Shown one piece after another: positions 19,057 to 29,715 of a stretch of 64,000 nt of DNA. The stretch is taken from positions 2,404,501 through 2,468,500 of the forward strand of contig CP058414.1 in the NCBI GenBank assembly GCA_013391845.1. The letters are read 5' to 3'. The stretch is from Pseudoalteromonas shioyasakiensis (GTDB lineage: Bacteria; Pseudomonadota; Gammaproteobacteria; Enterobacterales; Alteromonadaceae). The stretch's first letter is position 1. Each line of letters opens with the position of its first letter. Below the pieces are notes generated by a model, which was given only the letters and a program-made list of their open reading frames with translations, had not been told where the DNA came from and did not search any database. Both the position numbers and the translations under genes were made by a program.

Positions 19057-20397
19057 TTATCGATTATTGCTTAGCTTAGTTAAGTCTAGTCGTAGCACCT
19101 TAGAACGACGCTCGTAGTTATAAAGTGCTTTTTTCTTTTCAGGTAATTCATCAACCGTGACCAGTTCAAAGTTTTGCTCTAAAAACCAATGAATACTACG
19201 GGTGGTCAACGCAAATAAATGCGAATAACCTGCACGTTTGGCTTTATTAATAATAAACCGCAGCAGAAAACTGCCACGGTCTGCATCTCGGTACTGAGGA
19301 TGAACAGCAAGACTTGCAAACTCCCCCACTTGTTCATCTGCAAACGGATACAAAGCCGCACAGGCAATGATAAGCCCATCACGCTCTATCACAGTAAATT
19401 GTTCAATTTCAATTTCAAGCTGCTCACGAGAACGGCGTACTAAATACCCCTGCTGTTCAAGTGGCCTGATAAGATTAATAATACCGGTAATATCAGAGAT
19501 GCTAGCACTTCGTAATTGTTCAGAGCTTTGCGGCGCGATTTGTGTACCAATACCATCTAATGAGAACAACTCTTGTAGTAACGCGCCGTCTTCTTTATAA
19601 CTAACTAAGTGACAACGATGCACGCCACCACGACAGGCACCAATCGCCGCTTGTAAGAAAACCGTTGCACTTAAACATGCATCTGGTTGATTACGATAAC
19701 TTGCTAATAGTTGCTCAGCTTCATTTGGCATTAACTCAGCAATCGCTTCACCATTTTCATCTAAAATACCAGCTTCTTGGCAAAACCCGAGCATTTTATC
19801 TGCACGAAGCTTTAGCGCTACTTGTGTTGCAATTTCTTCTGCAGTTAAGTTAAAGCTTTCACCGGTAACCGATGCCGCGATTGGTCCAAGTAATACAATA
19901 CCGTTGTTATCTAATTGATGGCGAATCCCCGCGACATCAACACGTCTTACTCTACCTGAATGATGATAGTCTACACCTTCATCAACCCCTAAAGGTTGAG
20001 CAATAACAAAATTACCACTCACTACATTTAGAAAAGAACCTGACATAGGAGTACTACTTAAAGACGTTGATAAGCGCGCGGTTATATCGAACTGCATAGC
20101 ACCCGCGACTTTTTTAATGACTTCAAAAGTTGCATTATCAGTCACTCGTATCTCATTATGAAACTGACTAGTTATGCCAACTTGTTCAAGTGCCGCATTA
20201 AACTGTGGACGAGCCCCAAATACTAATACAATCTTAATACCAAGACTGGTTAATAGCGCGACATCGTTGATGATGCTGCGACAACCAGACTGATCAATCG
20301 CCTCTCCGCCAAGCATTACAACGAATGTTTTACCGCGGTGAGCATTAACGTATGGGGTTGACTGGCGAAATCCATCTACCAATTCTGTGGTACGCAC
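19057..20397 (-). CDS. argA: N-acetylglutamate synthase (amino-acid acetyltransferase)
   Basis: Acetylates glutamate with acetyl-CoA, the first step of arginine synthesis. The 446-residue protein has an N-terminal amino-acid-kinase-like domain (HRGKTFVVMLGGEAI, then QPLGVDEGVDYHHSGRVRR) that binds arginine in classical ArgA, and a C-terminal GNAT domain (from about residue 295) with the acetyl-CoA loop in SLAVHPQYRDADRG. The start is a GTG at 20397 with AAGGT 11 bases upstream, in line with the E. coli N-terminus. Two ArgR-box-like sites lie 65-100 bp upstream. Confidence 0.96.
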   Translation of the reverse strand: MRTTELVDGFRQSTPYVNAHRGKTFVVMLGGEAIDQSGCRSIINDVALLTSLGIKIVLVFGARPQFNAALEQVGITSQFHNEIRVTDNATFEVIKKVAGAMQFDITARLSTSLSSTPMSGSFLNVVSGNFVIAQPLGVDEGVDYHHSGRVRRVDVAGIRHQLDNNGIVLLGPIAASVTGESFNLTAEEIATQVALKLRADKMLGFCQEAGILDENGEAIAELMPNEAEQLLASYRNQPDACLSATVFLQAAIGACRGGVHRCHLVSYKEDGALLQELFSLDGIGTQIAPQSSEQLRSASISDITGIINLIRPLEQQGYLVRRSREQLEIEIEQFTVIERDGLIIACAALYPFADEQVGEFASLAVHPQYRDADRGSFLLRFIINKAKRAGYSHLFALTTRSIHWFLEQNFELVTVDELPEKKKALYNYERRSKVLRLDLTKLSNNR

Positions 20398-20461
20398 GTA
20401 ATATTTACCTTATTAAAGTCGAATGTTTTAATAAAAACAGATATACAAGCCACAAGTGTAG

Positions 20462-20496
20462 AGAATTTATATTCACAAATAAAGCATTATTATTCT
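20462..20496 (-). promoter_or_regulatory. Tandem ArgR boxes upstream of argA
   Basis: AGAATTTATATTCA (20462-20475) matches nearly all fixed positions of the ARG box TGAATnnnnATTCA. A weaker copy AGCATTATTATTCT (20483-20496) starts exactly 21 bp away, the usual centre-to-centre distance of paired ARG boxes. Both lie in the argA upstream region, so arginine repression of argA is likely. Confidence 0.65.
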
Positions 20497-20546
20497 TAAT
20501 TTATGATTAGAATTTTCTTGTCGGATCTAAAAAAATTGATAGATAC

Positions 20547-20576
20547 AAAAAAGGCCCGCATAAGCGAGCCTTTTTT
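20547..20576 (-). terminator. Terminator downstream of sucD
   Basis: The hairpin AAAAAAGGC / GCCTTTTTT has an inner CGC-ATAA-GCG stem and one C-A mismatch. It reads with a T tract on the minus strand after the sucD stop. It could also act on the other strand, since the flanks are symmetric. Confidence 0.85.
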
Positions 20577-20592
20577 AAGAGATTAAAACTGA

Positions 20593-21465
20593 TTACCAGC
20601 CTGTTTTCTCTTTAAGTGCATTACCGATATCAGCTAGTGAACGTACAGTTTTTACGCCAGCAGCTTCTAATGCAGCAAATTTCTCATCAGCAGTACCTTT
20701 ACCGCCTGCGATGATTGCACCAGCGTGACCCATACGCTTACCTGCAGGTGCAGTAACACCCGCAATGTAAGAAACAACTGGTTTAGTCACGTTGTGCTTG
20801 ATGTATTCTGCAGCTTCTTCTTCTGCAGTACCACCGATTTCACCGATCATAACGATAGCTTCAGTTTGCTCGTCTTTCTCGAACATTTCTAAAACGTCGA
20901 TGAAGTTAGTGCCAGGGATTGGGTCACCACCGATACCAACACATGTTGATTGGCCGAAACCAGCGTCAGTAGTTTGCTTAACCGCTTCGTAAGTAAGAGT
21001 ACCAGAACGTGATACGATACCTACTTTACCAGGCTTGTGGATGTGACCAGGCATGATACCGATCTTAGTTTCACCCGGAGTGATAACACCTGGGCAGTTA
21101 GGACCGATCATACGAACACCAGTTTCATCAAGCTTAACTTTAACGTCAACCATGTCTAGTGTTGGGATACCTTCAGTGATACAAACGATTAGCTCGATGC
21201 CAGCATCGATAGCTTCTAAGATTGCATCTTTACAGAAAGGTGCTGGTACGTAGATAACTGATGCAGTTGCGCCAGTTGCTTCAACAGCGTCACGTACTGT
21301 GTTGAATACTGGAAGACCAAGGTGCGTTTGACCGCCTTTACCTGGGCTTACACCACCAACCATTTGTGTACCGTACTCAAGCGCTTGCTCAGAGTGGAAA
21401 GTACCTTGGCCACCTGTGAAACCTTGACAGATAACTTTTGTATCTTTATTGATTAATACAGACAT
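20593..21465 (-). CDS. sucD: Succinyl-CoA synthetase alpha subunit
   Basis: Forms the catalytic heterotetramer with SucC that makes ATP or GTP from succinyl-CoA in the TCA cycle. The 290-residue protein has a CoA-binding Rossmann domain ([10 protein letters not shown] at residues 16-24) and the phosphorylated histidine His247 in [10 protein letters not shown]. The start ATG overlaps the sucC stop (TAATG), so synthesis is coupled. The gene ends the sucCD unit at a terminator. Confidence 0.98.
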   Translation of the reverse strand: MSVLINKDTKVICQGFTGGQGTFHSEQALEYGTQMVGGVSPGKGGQTHLGLPVFNTVRDAVEATGATASVIYVPAPFCKDAILEAIDAGIELIVCITEGIPTLDMVDVKVKLDETGVRMIGPNCPGVITPGETKIGIMPGHIHKPGKVGIVSRSGTLTYEAVKQTTDAGFGQSTCVGIGGDPIPGTNFIDVLEMFEKDEQTEAIVMIGEIGGTAEEEAAEYIKHNVTKPVVSYIAGVTAPAGKRMGHAGAIIAGGKGTADEKFAALEAAGVKTVRSLADIGNALKEKTGW

Positions 21466-22631
21466 TATTTGCCCTCCGCAGCAGCAACAACTTTTTCAGC
21501 TGCGTCTGTTAGTGATTCAGCAGCGATGATGTTAAGGTCAGAACTAGCTAGTACTTCACGACCAAGTTCAGCGTTAGTACCTTCTAAACGTACTACTACA
21601 GGAACGTTAACACCTACTTCTTTAACTGCGCCGATGATACCTTCTGCGATCATGTCACAACGTACGATACCACCAAAGATGTTAACTAAAACAGCTTTAA
21701 CGTTGTCGTCAGATAAGATGATCTTGAATGCTTCAGATACACGCTCTTTAGTTGCACCGCCACCAACATCTAGGAAGTTAGCTGGCTTGCCACCGTGTAG
21801 GTTTACGATGTCCATAGTACCCATTGCTAGGCCTGCACCGTTAACCATACAACCAACGTTACCGTCTAGTGCAACGTAGTTAAGCTCGAAGCTTGCAGCG
21901 TGAGCTTCACGCGCGTCTTCTTGTGAAGGATCGTGCATTTCACGGATTTTAGGTTGACGGTAAAGCGCGTTACCATCTACACCGATTTTACCGTCTAGAC
22001 AGTGAAGGTTACCTTCGTCTGTGATTACTAGAGGGTTGATTTCTAATAGAGCGAAATCGAAATCGTTGAACATGTTAGCAAGACCCATGAAGATCTTAAC
22101 GAACTGTTTCATTTGAGTAGGGTTTAAACCTAGTTTGAAGCCTAACTCACGAGCTTGGTAAGCTTGAGGACCAACTAGTGGATCGATCTCAGCTTTGTGA
22201 ATTAGTTCTGGAGTTTCTTCTGCAACTTGCTCGATTTCAACACCACCTTCAGTAGATGCCATGAAAACAACTTTACGAGAAGCACGATCTACTACAGCGC
22301 CAAGGTATAATTCGTTAGCGATGTCAGTGCAGCTTTCTACAAGGATTTTAGCTACTGGCTGACCATTTTCGTCTGTTTGGTAAGTAACTAAGTTTTTACC
22401 TAACCAGTTCGCAGCGAACTCTTTAACTTCGTCGATTGTTTTAACTAGCTTAACACCGCCAGCTTTACCACGGCCACCTGCGTGAACCTGTGTTTTAACA
22501 ACCCACATATCACCGCCGATTTTCTCAGCAGCTGCTGCAGCTTCTTCAGGTGTATCGCAAGCGAAACCTTGAGAAACTGGTAAACCATATTCGGCAAAAA
22601 GTTGTTTTGCCTGATACTCATGCAAATTCAT
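21465..22631 (-). CDS. sucC: Succinyl-CoA synthetase beta subunit
   Basis: Nucleotide-binding and succinate-binding subunit of succinyl-CoA synthetase. The 388 residues match E. coli SucC. The N-terminal ATP-grasp domain starts [19 protein letters not shown], and the C-terminal ligase domain includes [15 protein letters not shown] and [15 protein letters not shown] terminator upstream separates it from sucAB, so sucCD has either its own promoter or partial read-through; the 177-bp gap could hold a promoter. Confidence 0.98.
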   Translation of the reverse strand: MNLHEYQAKQLFAEYGLPVSQGFACDTPEEAAAAAEKIGGDMWVVKTQVHAGGRGKAGGVKLVKTIDEVKEFAANWLGKNLVTYQTDENGQPVAKILVESCTDIANELYLGAVVDRASRKVVFMASTEGGVEIEQVAEETPELIHKAEIDPLVGPQAYQARELGFKLGLNPTQMKQFVKIFMGLANMFNDFDFALLEINPLVITDEGNLHCLDGKIGVDGNALYRQPKIREMHDPSQEDAREAHAASFELNYVALDGNVGCMVNGAGLAMGTMDIVNLHGGKPANFLDVGGGATKERVSEAFKIILSDDNVKAVLVNIFGGIVRCDMIAEGIIGAVKEVGVNVPVVVRLEGTNAELGREVLASSDLNIIAAESLTDAAEKVVAAAEGK

Positions 22632-22757
22632 GATGCTTTATCCAATTTTTTATACTAAAAGAGCTGAATATTTATGCAAAATAAACAGCTATCCCAAATT
22701 GCGCACTTAGTATAAATCCCAAGGCTCCACATGAAAACCCCAGTTAGACCAAAGGCG

Positions 22758-22790
22758 CAAAAAAAAAGCTGTGAACAAGGTTCACAGCTT
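22758..22790 (-). terminator. Terminator of sucAB
   Basis: An 11-bp perfect stem AAGCTGTGAAC (22766-22776) pairs with 22780-22790 across a three-base loop. On the minus strand it is followed by about nine T residues. It lies 18 bases after the sucB stop and before sucC. Confidence 0.88.
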
Positions 22791-22808
22791 AGTTTTCATA
22801 CAACCAGA

Positions 22809-24308
22809 TTAAACATCTAGTAGTAAACGAGTCGGATCTTCAAGTAACTCTTTAATTGTTACTAAGAAACCTACAGATTCTTTACCATCGATTTGGCGGT
22901 GATCATAAGATAACGCCAAGTACATCATTGGTAAGATTTCAACTTTACCATTTACAGCCATTGGACGCTCTTGGATTTTGTGCATACCTAAGATTGAAGA
23001 CTGTGGTAAGTTGATGATTGGTGTAGATAGTAATGAACCGAATACACCACCGTTAGTGATAGTGAAGTTACCACCAGTCATGTCATCAATTGATAATTTA
23101 CCGTCACGACCTTTAAGCGCTAGCTCACGGATACCTTTTTCGATTTCAGCAACAGAAAGCTTGTCACAGTCTTTAAGTACTGGTGTAACAAGACCACGTG
23201 GTGTAGAAACCGCGATGCTGATGTCGAAGTAGTTGTGATAAACAATATCATCACCATCAATAGACGCATTTACTTCAGGGAAACGCTTAAGTGCTTCAGT
23301 TACGGCTTTAACATAGAAAGACATGAAACCTAAACGAATACCGTGACGTTTTTCGAATACTTCTTGGTACTGCTTACGAAGATCCATGATTGGCTTCATG
23401 TTAACTTCGTTGAAAGTCGTTAACATTGCAGTTGAGTTTTTCGCTTCAAGAAGACGATTAGCGATTGTTTTACGTAAACGAGTCATAGGAACACGTTTTT
23501 GTGTACGATCACCCATAGGTGCTGCTGGTGCTGCTGCTGCAGCTTTAGGTGCTGCTGCAGGTGCTTTTAAGAATTTATCAACATCTTCTTTTGTTACACG
23601 ACCATTTTTACCAGAACCTTTGATTTTTGATGCATCAAGGCCTTTCTCAGCAATTAAACGACGTACTGACGGCGTTAATACGTCAGAGCTATCATTTGAT
23701 TCGCTTGCTGGCGCTTCTTCAGCTTTAGCTGCTGGCGCTGCAGGTGCTGCACCCGCTTTAACTTTACCAATTACTTGCTCACCAAGTACTGTTTCGCCTT
23801 CAGCGTGAATGTGCTCACCCATGATGCCGTCTTCTTGAGCAACAACTTCAAGAACAACTTTATCAGTTTCGATGTCAACAAGGTTTTGATCGCGAGTTAC
23901 CGCTTCACCTGGTTGAACGTGCCAAGTAGCAATTGTCGCGTCTGCGACTGATTCTGGAAGTACAGGTACTTTAATGTCCACTTCTTTACCTTCTGATGCT
24001 GGTGCTGATTGCGCCGCTGGCGCGTCTTCTGATTTAGCTGGTGCAGATTCGTCACTTGCTGGTGCAGCATCTGCATCACCAAGTAATGCAATTACTTGTT
24101 CGCCAAGTACTGTTGCACCTTCTTCTTGTGAAATTTCAGTGATTACACCGTCATTTGGTGCAACAACTTCTAAAACAACTTTATCTGTTTCGATATCTAC
24201 TAAGTTTTGGTCGCGGCTTACTTTGTCGCCAACACTTACGTGCCATGTTGCAACAGTAGCATCAGCAACCGACTCAGGAAGTACAGGAACTTTAATTTCT
24301 GTGCTCAT
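22809..24308 (-). CDS. sucB: 2-oxoglutarate dehydrogenase E2 (dihydrolipoamide succinyltransferase) with two lipoyl domains
   Basis: Core of the 2-oxoglutarate dehydrogenase complex; it transfers the succinyl group to CoA. Of 499 residues, two near-identical lipoyl domains (about 2-78 and 110-184) carry the lipoylated lysines Lys43 and Lys150 in ETDKVVLEV. They are joined by Ala/Pro-rich linkers. A peripheral-subunit-binding domain follows (about 211-247), then the catalytic domain with His470 and Asp474 in YDHRQIDG. E. coli SucB has about 405 residues and one lipoyl domain, so the extra domain explains the length. It starts three bases after sucA ends. Confidence 0.97.
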   Translation of the reverse strand: MSTEIKVPVLPESVADATVATWHVSVGDKVSRDQNLVDIETDKVVLEVVAPNDGVITEISQEEGATVLGEQVIALLGDADAAPASDESAPAKSEDAPAAQSAPASEGKEVDIKVPVLPESVADATIATWHVQPGEAVTRDQNLVDIETDKVVLEVVAQEDGIMGEHIHAEGETVLGEQVIGKVKAGAAPAAPAAKAEEAPASESNDSSDVLTPSVRRLIAEKGLDASKIKGSGKNGRVTKEDVDKFLKAPAAAPKAAAAAPAAPMGDRTQKRVPMTRLRKTIANRLLEAKNSTAMLTTFNEVNMKPIMDLRKQYQEVFEKRHGIRLGFMSFYVKAVTEALKRFPEVNASIDGDDIVYHNYFDISIAVSTPRGLVTPVLKDCDKLSVAEIEKGIRELALKGRDGKLSIDDMTGGNFTITNGGVFGSLLSTPIINLPQSSILGMHKIQERPMAVNGKVEILPMMYLALSYDHRQIDGKESVGFLVTIKELLEDPTRLLLDV

Positions 24309-24311
24309 TGC

Positions 24312-27131
24312 TTATCCTTTCTTTTCAATAGTAAGCGCATCTGCAACGAGCGCTTGTTGTTCTTTATTATGCACTGACATGTAACCACACGCTGGTGATG
24401 CTGATGCTTTACGACCTGCGTAAGTTAATTTAGCACCGGCTGGAATTGCATCAACGAAGTGGTGTTGAGAACAATACCATGCACCTTGGTTTTGCGGTTC
24501 TTCTTGACACCAAACAAAATCTTTAACGTGTTGGTAACGCTGCATGATTGTATCCATCTCAGCATGTGGGAATGGATATAGTTGTTCTACACGAACAATA
24601 GCAATGTTATTTAATTCTTGCTTACGACGCTCTTGTAGTAGCTCGTAGTAAACTTTACCACTACAAAATACAACGCGTTCTACTTTATCTGCTGCAATAT
24701 CATCGATTTCGTCAATCATATTGTGGAACACACCTTCTGATAACTCTTCAAGTGAAGACGTTGCCAGCGGGTGACGAAGTAGCGACTTAGGCGTCATAAC
24801 AATCAATGGACGGCGTAAAGGACGAACAGATTGACGACGAAGCATTGCATAGACTTGTGCAGGTGTTGAAGGAACACATACTTGCATATTGTGATCAGCA
24901 CACAACTGTAAGAAACGTTCTAGACGTGCTGAGCTATGCTCTGGACCTTGACCTTCATAACCATGTGGAAGTAAACATGTAAGACCACATAAACGACCCC
25001 ACTTCTGCTCACCTGAACTTAAGAATTGGTCAAATACAACTTGTGCGCCATTCGCGAAATCACCAAATTGTGCTTCCCACATTACAAGTGAAGTAGGTTC
25101 AGCTGTAGCATAACCATATTCAAACGCAAGAACAGCTTCTTCAGAAAGAACTGAATCGTAAACTTCAAATGCACCTTGATTTTCACTGATATTTTGCAGC
25201 GGTAAGTATGTTGATGCATCTTTTTGATTATGGATAACCGCATGACGGTGGAAGAATGTACCACGGCCAGAGTCTTGACCAGTTAAACGGATATCTGTAC
25301 CCGCATCAACAAGCGTTGCATAAGCAAGTGTTTCAGCCATACCCCAATCAAGTGGTTTTTCACCTGTAGCCATCAACTTACGGTCATCGTAGATTTTATT
25401 AACACGCGACTGAGCTTTATGGCTTTCTGGGAAGCTTGCTACTTTTTTACCAAGTTCTTTTAATTTTTCAACAGATACTGTTGCATCGTACTCAACATCC
25501 CAATCGTGACCAACAAACTTAGCCCAATCAGAAGAGTGCGATGTTTCTAGTTGAATTTCTTCAACAACACAGTTGCCTTTATCTAGACCGTTACGGTAAT
25601 CATCAGCAAGTGCTTTTACTTCATTTTCTGAGAATGAACCTTCAGCAACTAATTGATCTGCGTAAATTAGACGAGGTACTGGATGCTTTTTGATTTTTTG
25701 GTACATAAGTGGTTGAGTCGCATTCGGCTCATCCGCTTCGTTATGACCATGACGGCGATAACATACTAAATCAATCACTACATCACGTTTAAACTGGTTT
25801 CTGAAATCTAGCGCGATTTGAGTGACAAATGCTACCGCTTCAGGATCGTCAGAGTTAACGTGGAAAATTGGTGCCTGAACCATTTTCGCAATATCAGTAC
25901 AGTAAGGTGTAGAACGTACATCAGACTGTTTAGACGTTGTAAAACCTACTTGGTTATTTACAACGATGCGAATACTACCACCACAACTAAATGCATTAGT
26001 TTGCGATAAGTTAAATGTTTCTTGAACAACACCCTGACCTGCGATTGCAGAGTCACCGTGAATAGTAATCGGTAATGCTTTAATACCTGACTTATCACCT
26101 AGACGGTCTAAACGAGCACGTACCGAACCCATAACCACTGGATTAACGATTTCTAAGTGAGACGGGTTAAATGCAAGTGCCATGTGCACGTTGCCACCCT
26201 TAGTTGCAAAGTCAGATGAATAACCCATGTGATATTTAACATCACCTGAGCTTAATGTGTCTTTGTGTTTACCAGCGAACTCATCGAATAATTCTGATGG
26301 GTTTTTACCTAATACGTTCACTAGTACGTTCAAGCGACCGCGGTGAGCCATACCAATAACAGCTTCTTTTTGTCCGCTTTCACCTGCACGATGAATTAGT
26401 TCTTTAAGCATTGGTACTAATGCGTCACCACCTTCAAGTGAGAAACGTTTTGCACCAGGGAACTTAGCCCCTAAATATTTTTCAAGGCCATCTGCAGCTG
26501 TTAATCCTTTAAGGATACGTAGCTTTTCTTCTTTAGAGAACTTTGGACGTGATTGCACTGATTCTAAACGTTGTTGTAACCAACGCTTTTCTTCAGTTGA
26601 AGTGATGTGCATATACTCAGCACCAACCGACCCACAATAAGTCGTTTTGAGTGCTTGATATAGCTCACCTAATGGCATGGTTTCGCGACCGACAGCAAAC
26701 GAACCCACATTGAATTCACGGTCAAAATCAGCTTCAGATAAATCGTGGTATTCAAGTTCAAGATCTCGAACTCGCTCGCGTTCCCAGATACCTAACGGAT
26801 CTAGGTTGGCATTTTGGTGACCACGGAAACGGAAAGCATTAATAAGTTGTAGCACTTTGACCTGTTTAGGATCGCCAGAGCCACCCTCTGCTACCACTAC
26901 TTCTCTATGCTTGTTTTTAGCAAGCTGTGCAAATTGTGCACGAACATCTGAATGTTTTACGTCAACATCCACACCATCAACTTTTGGTAATTGTTCGAAC
27001 ACTTCTCGCCATTCTTCTGGCACAGAAGTCGCATCATCTAAGTACGCTTCATAAAGCTCTTCTACGTAAGCAACGTTACCGCCGTTTAAGTGAGAAGATT
27101 CTAGCCATGCCTTCATCACACCTTCGTGCAT
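24312..27131 (-). CDS. sucA: 2-oxoglutarate dehydrogenase E1
   Basis: Thiamine-diphosphate-dependent decarboxylase of 2-oxoglutarate, the entry subunit of the complex. The 939 residues match the E1o family (about 933). It opens MKAWLESSHLNGGN, has the INAFRFRGHQNANLDPLG block, the AHRGRLNVLVNVLGK segment, the ThDP motif GDSAIAGQGVVQE, and the pyrimidine-binding domain with FEYGYA and HGYEGQGPEHSSARLER. It lies immediately before sucB. An 11-bp hairpin separates it from sdhB upstream. The ATG at 27131 has AAGG about eight bases upstream. Confidence 0.98.
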   Translation of the reverse strand: MHEGVMKAWLESSHLNGGNVAYVEELYEAYLDDATSVPEEWREVFEQLPKVDGVDVDVKHSDVRAQFAQLAKNKHREVVVAEGGSGDPKQVKVLQLINAFRFRGHQNANLDPLGIWERERVRDLELEYHDLSEADFDREFNVGSFAVGRETMPLGELYQALKTTYCGSVGAEYMHITSTEEKRWLQQRLESVQSRPKFSKEEKLRILKGLTAADGLEKYLGAKFPGAKRFSLEGGDALVPMLKELIHRAGESGQKEAVIGMAHRGRLNVLVNVLGKNPSELFDEFAGKHKDTLSSGDVKYHMGYSSDFATKGGNVHMALAFNPSHLEIVNPVVMGSVRARLDRLGDKSGIKALPITIHGDSAIAGQGVVQETFNLSQTNAFSCGGSIRIVVNNQVGFTTSKQSDVRSTPYCTDIAKMVQAPIFHVNSDDPEAVAFVTQIALDFRNQFKRDVVIDLVCYRRHGHNEADEPNATQPLMYQKIKKHPVPRLIYADQLVAEGSFSENEVKALADDYRNGLDKGNCVVEEIQLETSHSSDWAKFVGHDWDVEYDATVSVEKLKELGKKVASFPESHKAQSRVNKIYDDRKLMATGEKPLDWGMAETLAYATLVDAGTDIRLTGQDSGRGTFFHRHAVIHNQKDASTYLPLQNISENQGAFEVYDSVLSEEAVLAFEYGYATAEPTSLVMWEAQFGDFANGAQVVFDQFLSSGEQKWGRLCGLTCLLPHGYEGQGPEHSSARLERFLQLCADHNMQVCVPSTPAQVYAMLRRQSVRPLRRPLIVMTPKSLLRHPLATSSLEELSEGVFHNMIDEIDDIAADKVERVVFCSGKVYYELLQERRKQELNNIAIVRVEQLYPFPHAEMDTIMQRYQHVKDFVWCQEEPQNQGAWYCSQHHFVDAIPAGAKLTYAGRKASASPACGYMSVHNKEQQALVADALTIEKKG

Positions 27132-27170
27132 TTATAAGCCCTTTTCTTTAGCGCAGAAATTAATTGTTGT

Positions 27171-27202
27171 AAAAACAAGGTGGTTAATCACTTAACCACC
27201 TT
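27171..27202 (-). terminator. Hairpin between sdhB and sucA, possible attenuator
   Basis: A perfect 11-bp inverted repeat AAGGTGGTTAA (27177-27187) pairs with 27192-27202 across a TCAC loop. On the minus strand it is followed by GTTTTT, which is terminator-like. sdhCDAB and sucAB are often one transcript, so partial termination here would set their ratio. Confidence 0.65.
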
Positions 27203-27215
27203 ACATATTCAAGCT

Positions 27216-27932
27216 TTAAACAGCGCGGTTCAATAGCATTGATTTGATTTGTCCAATTGCTTTGGTCGGGTTAAGACCTTTTGGACACACGCTAACACAG
27301 TTCATGATACTGTGACAACGGAACACGCTGAACGCATCGTCTAGGTCTGCAAGACGCTCTTCAGTTGCTGTATCGCGGCTATCAGCCAAGAAACGATAAG
27401 CATGAAGAAGACCCGCAGGACCGATGAACTTGTCTGGATTCCACCAGAACGAAGGACACGATGTTGAACAACATGCACATAAGATACACTCATATAAGCC
27501 ATCTAACTTATCACGTTCTTCGATTGACTGAAGACGCTCACCCGCCGCAGGCGTGTCGTTGATTAGATAAGGCTTAACTTTTTCGTATTGAGTGTAGAAC
27601 TGACTCATGTCAATAACAAGGTCACGTACCACTGGTAAACCTGGTAAAGGACGAATTACGATTTTACCTTTGCCACCTTTTAGTAGCGTTGATAAAGGTG
27701 TAATACACGCTAAACCGTTTTTACCATTCATGTTGATACCGTCAGAACCACACACACCTTCACGGCATGAACGACGGAATGATAATGTTGGATCTTGCTC
27801 TTTTAATTGCATAAGAGCATCCAATACCATCATATCTTGGCCTTCTTGCGTTTCTAGCGAGAAGTCTTGCATACGTGGTGCATTATCAACATCTGGATTG
27901 TAACGATAAACCGAAAATTGTACTTGTGCCAT
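27216..27932 (-). CDS. sdhB: Succinate dehydrogenase iron-sulfur subunit
   Basis: Carries electrons from the SdhA flavin to ubiquinone in complex II. From the chosen start it has 238 residues, as in E. coli. The cluster motifs are CREGVCGSDG plus the later NGLAC ([2Fe-2S]), CILCACCSTSCPS ([4Fe-4S]) and CHSIMNCVSVCP ([3Fe-4S]). ATG 27932 is chosen because AGGAG lies seven bases upstream and the protein then begins MAQVQFSVYRYNP; the in-frame extension upstream would overlap sdhA. It follows sdhA by ten bases. Confidence 0.98.
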   Translation of the reverse strand: MAQVQFSVYRYNPDVDNAPRMQDFSLETQEGQDMMVLDALMQLKEQDPTLSFRRSCREGVCGSDGINMNGKNGLACITPLSTLLKGGKGKIVIRPLPGLPVVRDLVIDMSQFYTQYEKVKPYLINDTPAAGERLQSIEERDKLDGLYECILCACCSTSCPSFWWNPDKFIGPAGLLHAYRFLADSRDTATEERLADLDDAFSVFRCHSIMNCVSVCPKGLNPTKAIGQIKSMLLNRAV

Positions 27933-27942
27933 CGTCTCGCTC

Positions 27943-29715
27943 CTAGTATGTACGTGCTTTAGGTGGGAAAGCTTCACGCAGTTTCGGCGCGTAGTTTACT
28001 TCACGTTTTGTCATTTCATCTGTAACTGGGTTATAGATAGAGTGACATAACCAGTTGTCGTCATCGCGATCTGGGAAGTCAAAACGAGAGTGTGCACCAC
28101 GGCTTTCTGTGCGGAAGTTCGCAGCTACTGCTGTTGAGTAAGCTGTTTCCATCAAGTTATCTAGCTCTAGACATTCGATACGTGCTGTGTTGAATTCAGT
28201 TGACTTGTCGTCAAGACGAGCGTACTGAAGACGTTCACGAATTTCTTTAAGTTCTTTCAGACCTGTTGCCATTGCATCACCTTCACGGAATACCGAGAAG
28301 TTAAGTTGCATACACATTTGTAGATCTTTCTTGATTTGAACAGGGTCTTCACCTTGGCCAACTTTAGAGTTTTCCCAACGATTAAAGCGAGCAAGAGATG
28401 CTTCAAGGTCAGACTCAGACGCATCTTTACCAGCTTCAACACCGTTAAGGTACTTACCTAAGAAGTTACCGGCTGCACGGCCGAATACAACTAAGTCAAG
28501 TAGTGAGTTACCACCTAGGCGGTTAGCACCGTGTACAGATACACAAGCAATTTCACCAACAGCGAATAAACCTTCAACTACTTTTTCTTGGCCATTTGCA
28601 TCGATTTGTAATGCTTGACCATTAACGTTAGTTGGAACACCACCCATCATGTAGTGACATGTTGGGATAACTGGGATTGGCTCTTTAGCTGGATCAACGT
28701 GTGCGAATGTTTTCGCAAGGTCACATACGCCTGGAAGACGTAGGTTAAGTGTCTCTTCACCTAAGTGGTCAAGCTTAAGCTTGATATGTGGACCGTAAGG
28801 ACCATCGCAACCACGACCTTCACGGATCTCAGTCATCATTGAACGAGCAACAACGTCACGAGACGCTAAGTCTTTAGCATTTGGCGCGTAACGTTCCATG
28901 AAGCGTTCGCCGTCTTTGTTTAGAAGGTAACCACCTTCACCACGACAACCTTCAGTTACAAGTACACCAGCGCCAGCAATACCTGTTGGGTGGAACTGCC
29001 ACATTTCCATATCTTGCATTGCAACACCAGCACGTGTAGCCATACCAACACCGTCACCAGTATTGATGTGTGCATTCGTTGTAGATGCGTAGATACGGCC
29101 TGCACCGCCTGTTGCTAAAACAACAGCTTTCGATTTGAAGTAAACAACTTCGCCAGACTCGATGTCGATTGCTGTACAACCAACAACGTGACCGTCGCTG
29201 TTTTTAACTAAATCAAGTGCGTACCACTCAGAGAATACGTTTGTTTTGTTTTTAACGTTCTGTTGGTATAAACAGTGTAATAGCGCGTGACCAGTACGGT
29301 CAGCTGCTGCTGCAGTACGTGCAGCCTGTTCACCACCAAAGTTTTTCGACTGACCGCCGAAAGGACGTTGATAAACACGGCCATTTTCAAAACGAGAAAA
29401 TGGTAAACCCATGTTTTCTAATTCAGTAATAGCTTCAGGACCTGTTTTACACATATATTCGATAGCGTCTTGGTCACCGATAAAATCGGAACCTTTAACA
29501 GTATCGTACATGTGCCATTCCCAGTTATCTTCATGTGAGTTACCCAGAGCAACCGTAATACCACCCTGTGCAGACACAGTGTGAGAACGTGTAGGGAAAA
29601 CTTTTGAGATAAGTGCACAGGTTTTGCCTGATTCAGTGATAGCTAGTGCTGCGCGCATACCCGCACCACCGGCACCAATCACTACAGCGTCAAATTCACG
29701 AACAGAATAATTCAC
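27943..29715 (-). CDS. sdhA: Succinate dehydrogenase flavoprotein subunit
   Basis: Oxidises succinate to fumarate in complex II. Of 590 residues, the N-terminal dinucleotide fold is [14 protein letters not shown]. The FAD is attached covalently through His45 in [10 protein letters not shown]. Substrate-site segments include [21 protein letters not shown] and the capping-domain [10 protein letters not shown]. It lies between sdhD and sdhB with minimal spacing. No changes at key residues are seen. Confidence 0.98.
   Translation of the reverse strand: MNYSVREFDAVVIGAGGAGMRAALAITESGKTCALISKVFPTRSHTVSAQGGITVALGNSHEDNWEWHMYDTVKGSDFIGDQDAIEYMCKTGPEAITELENMGLPFSRFENGRVYQRPFGGQSKNFGGEQAARTAAAADRTGHALLHCLYQQNVKNKTNVFSEWYALDLVKNSDGHVVGCTAIDIESGEVVYFKSKAVVLATGGAGRIYASTTNAHINTGDGVGMATRAGVAMQDMEMWQFHPTGIAGAGVLVTEGCRGEGGYLLNKDGERFMERYAPNAKDLASRDVVARSMMTEIREGRGCDGPYGPHIKLKLDHLGEETLNLRLPGVCDLAKTFAHVDPAKEPIPVIPTCHYMMGGVPTNVNGQALQIDANGQEKVVEGLFAVGEIACVSVHGANRLGGNSLLDLVVFGRAAGNFLGKYLNGVEAGKDASESDLEASLARFNRWENSKVGQGEDPVQIKKDLQMCMQLNFSVFREGDAMATGLKELKEIRERLQYARLDDKSTEFNTARIECLELDNLMETAYSTAVAANFRTESRGAHSRFDFPDRDDDNWLCHSIYNPVTDEMTKREVNYAPKLREAFPPKARTY

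Noticed and set aside
21469..21879. A long open frame antisense to sucC
   Set aside because: It is a shadow of the highly biased codon use of sucC; sucC itself is a clear full-length homologue.
23386..23808. A long Ala/Ser-rich open frame antisense to sucB
   Set aside because: It arises from the GC-rich Ala/Pro linkers of SucB and has no homologue features or binding site.
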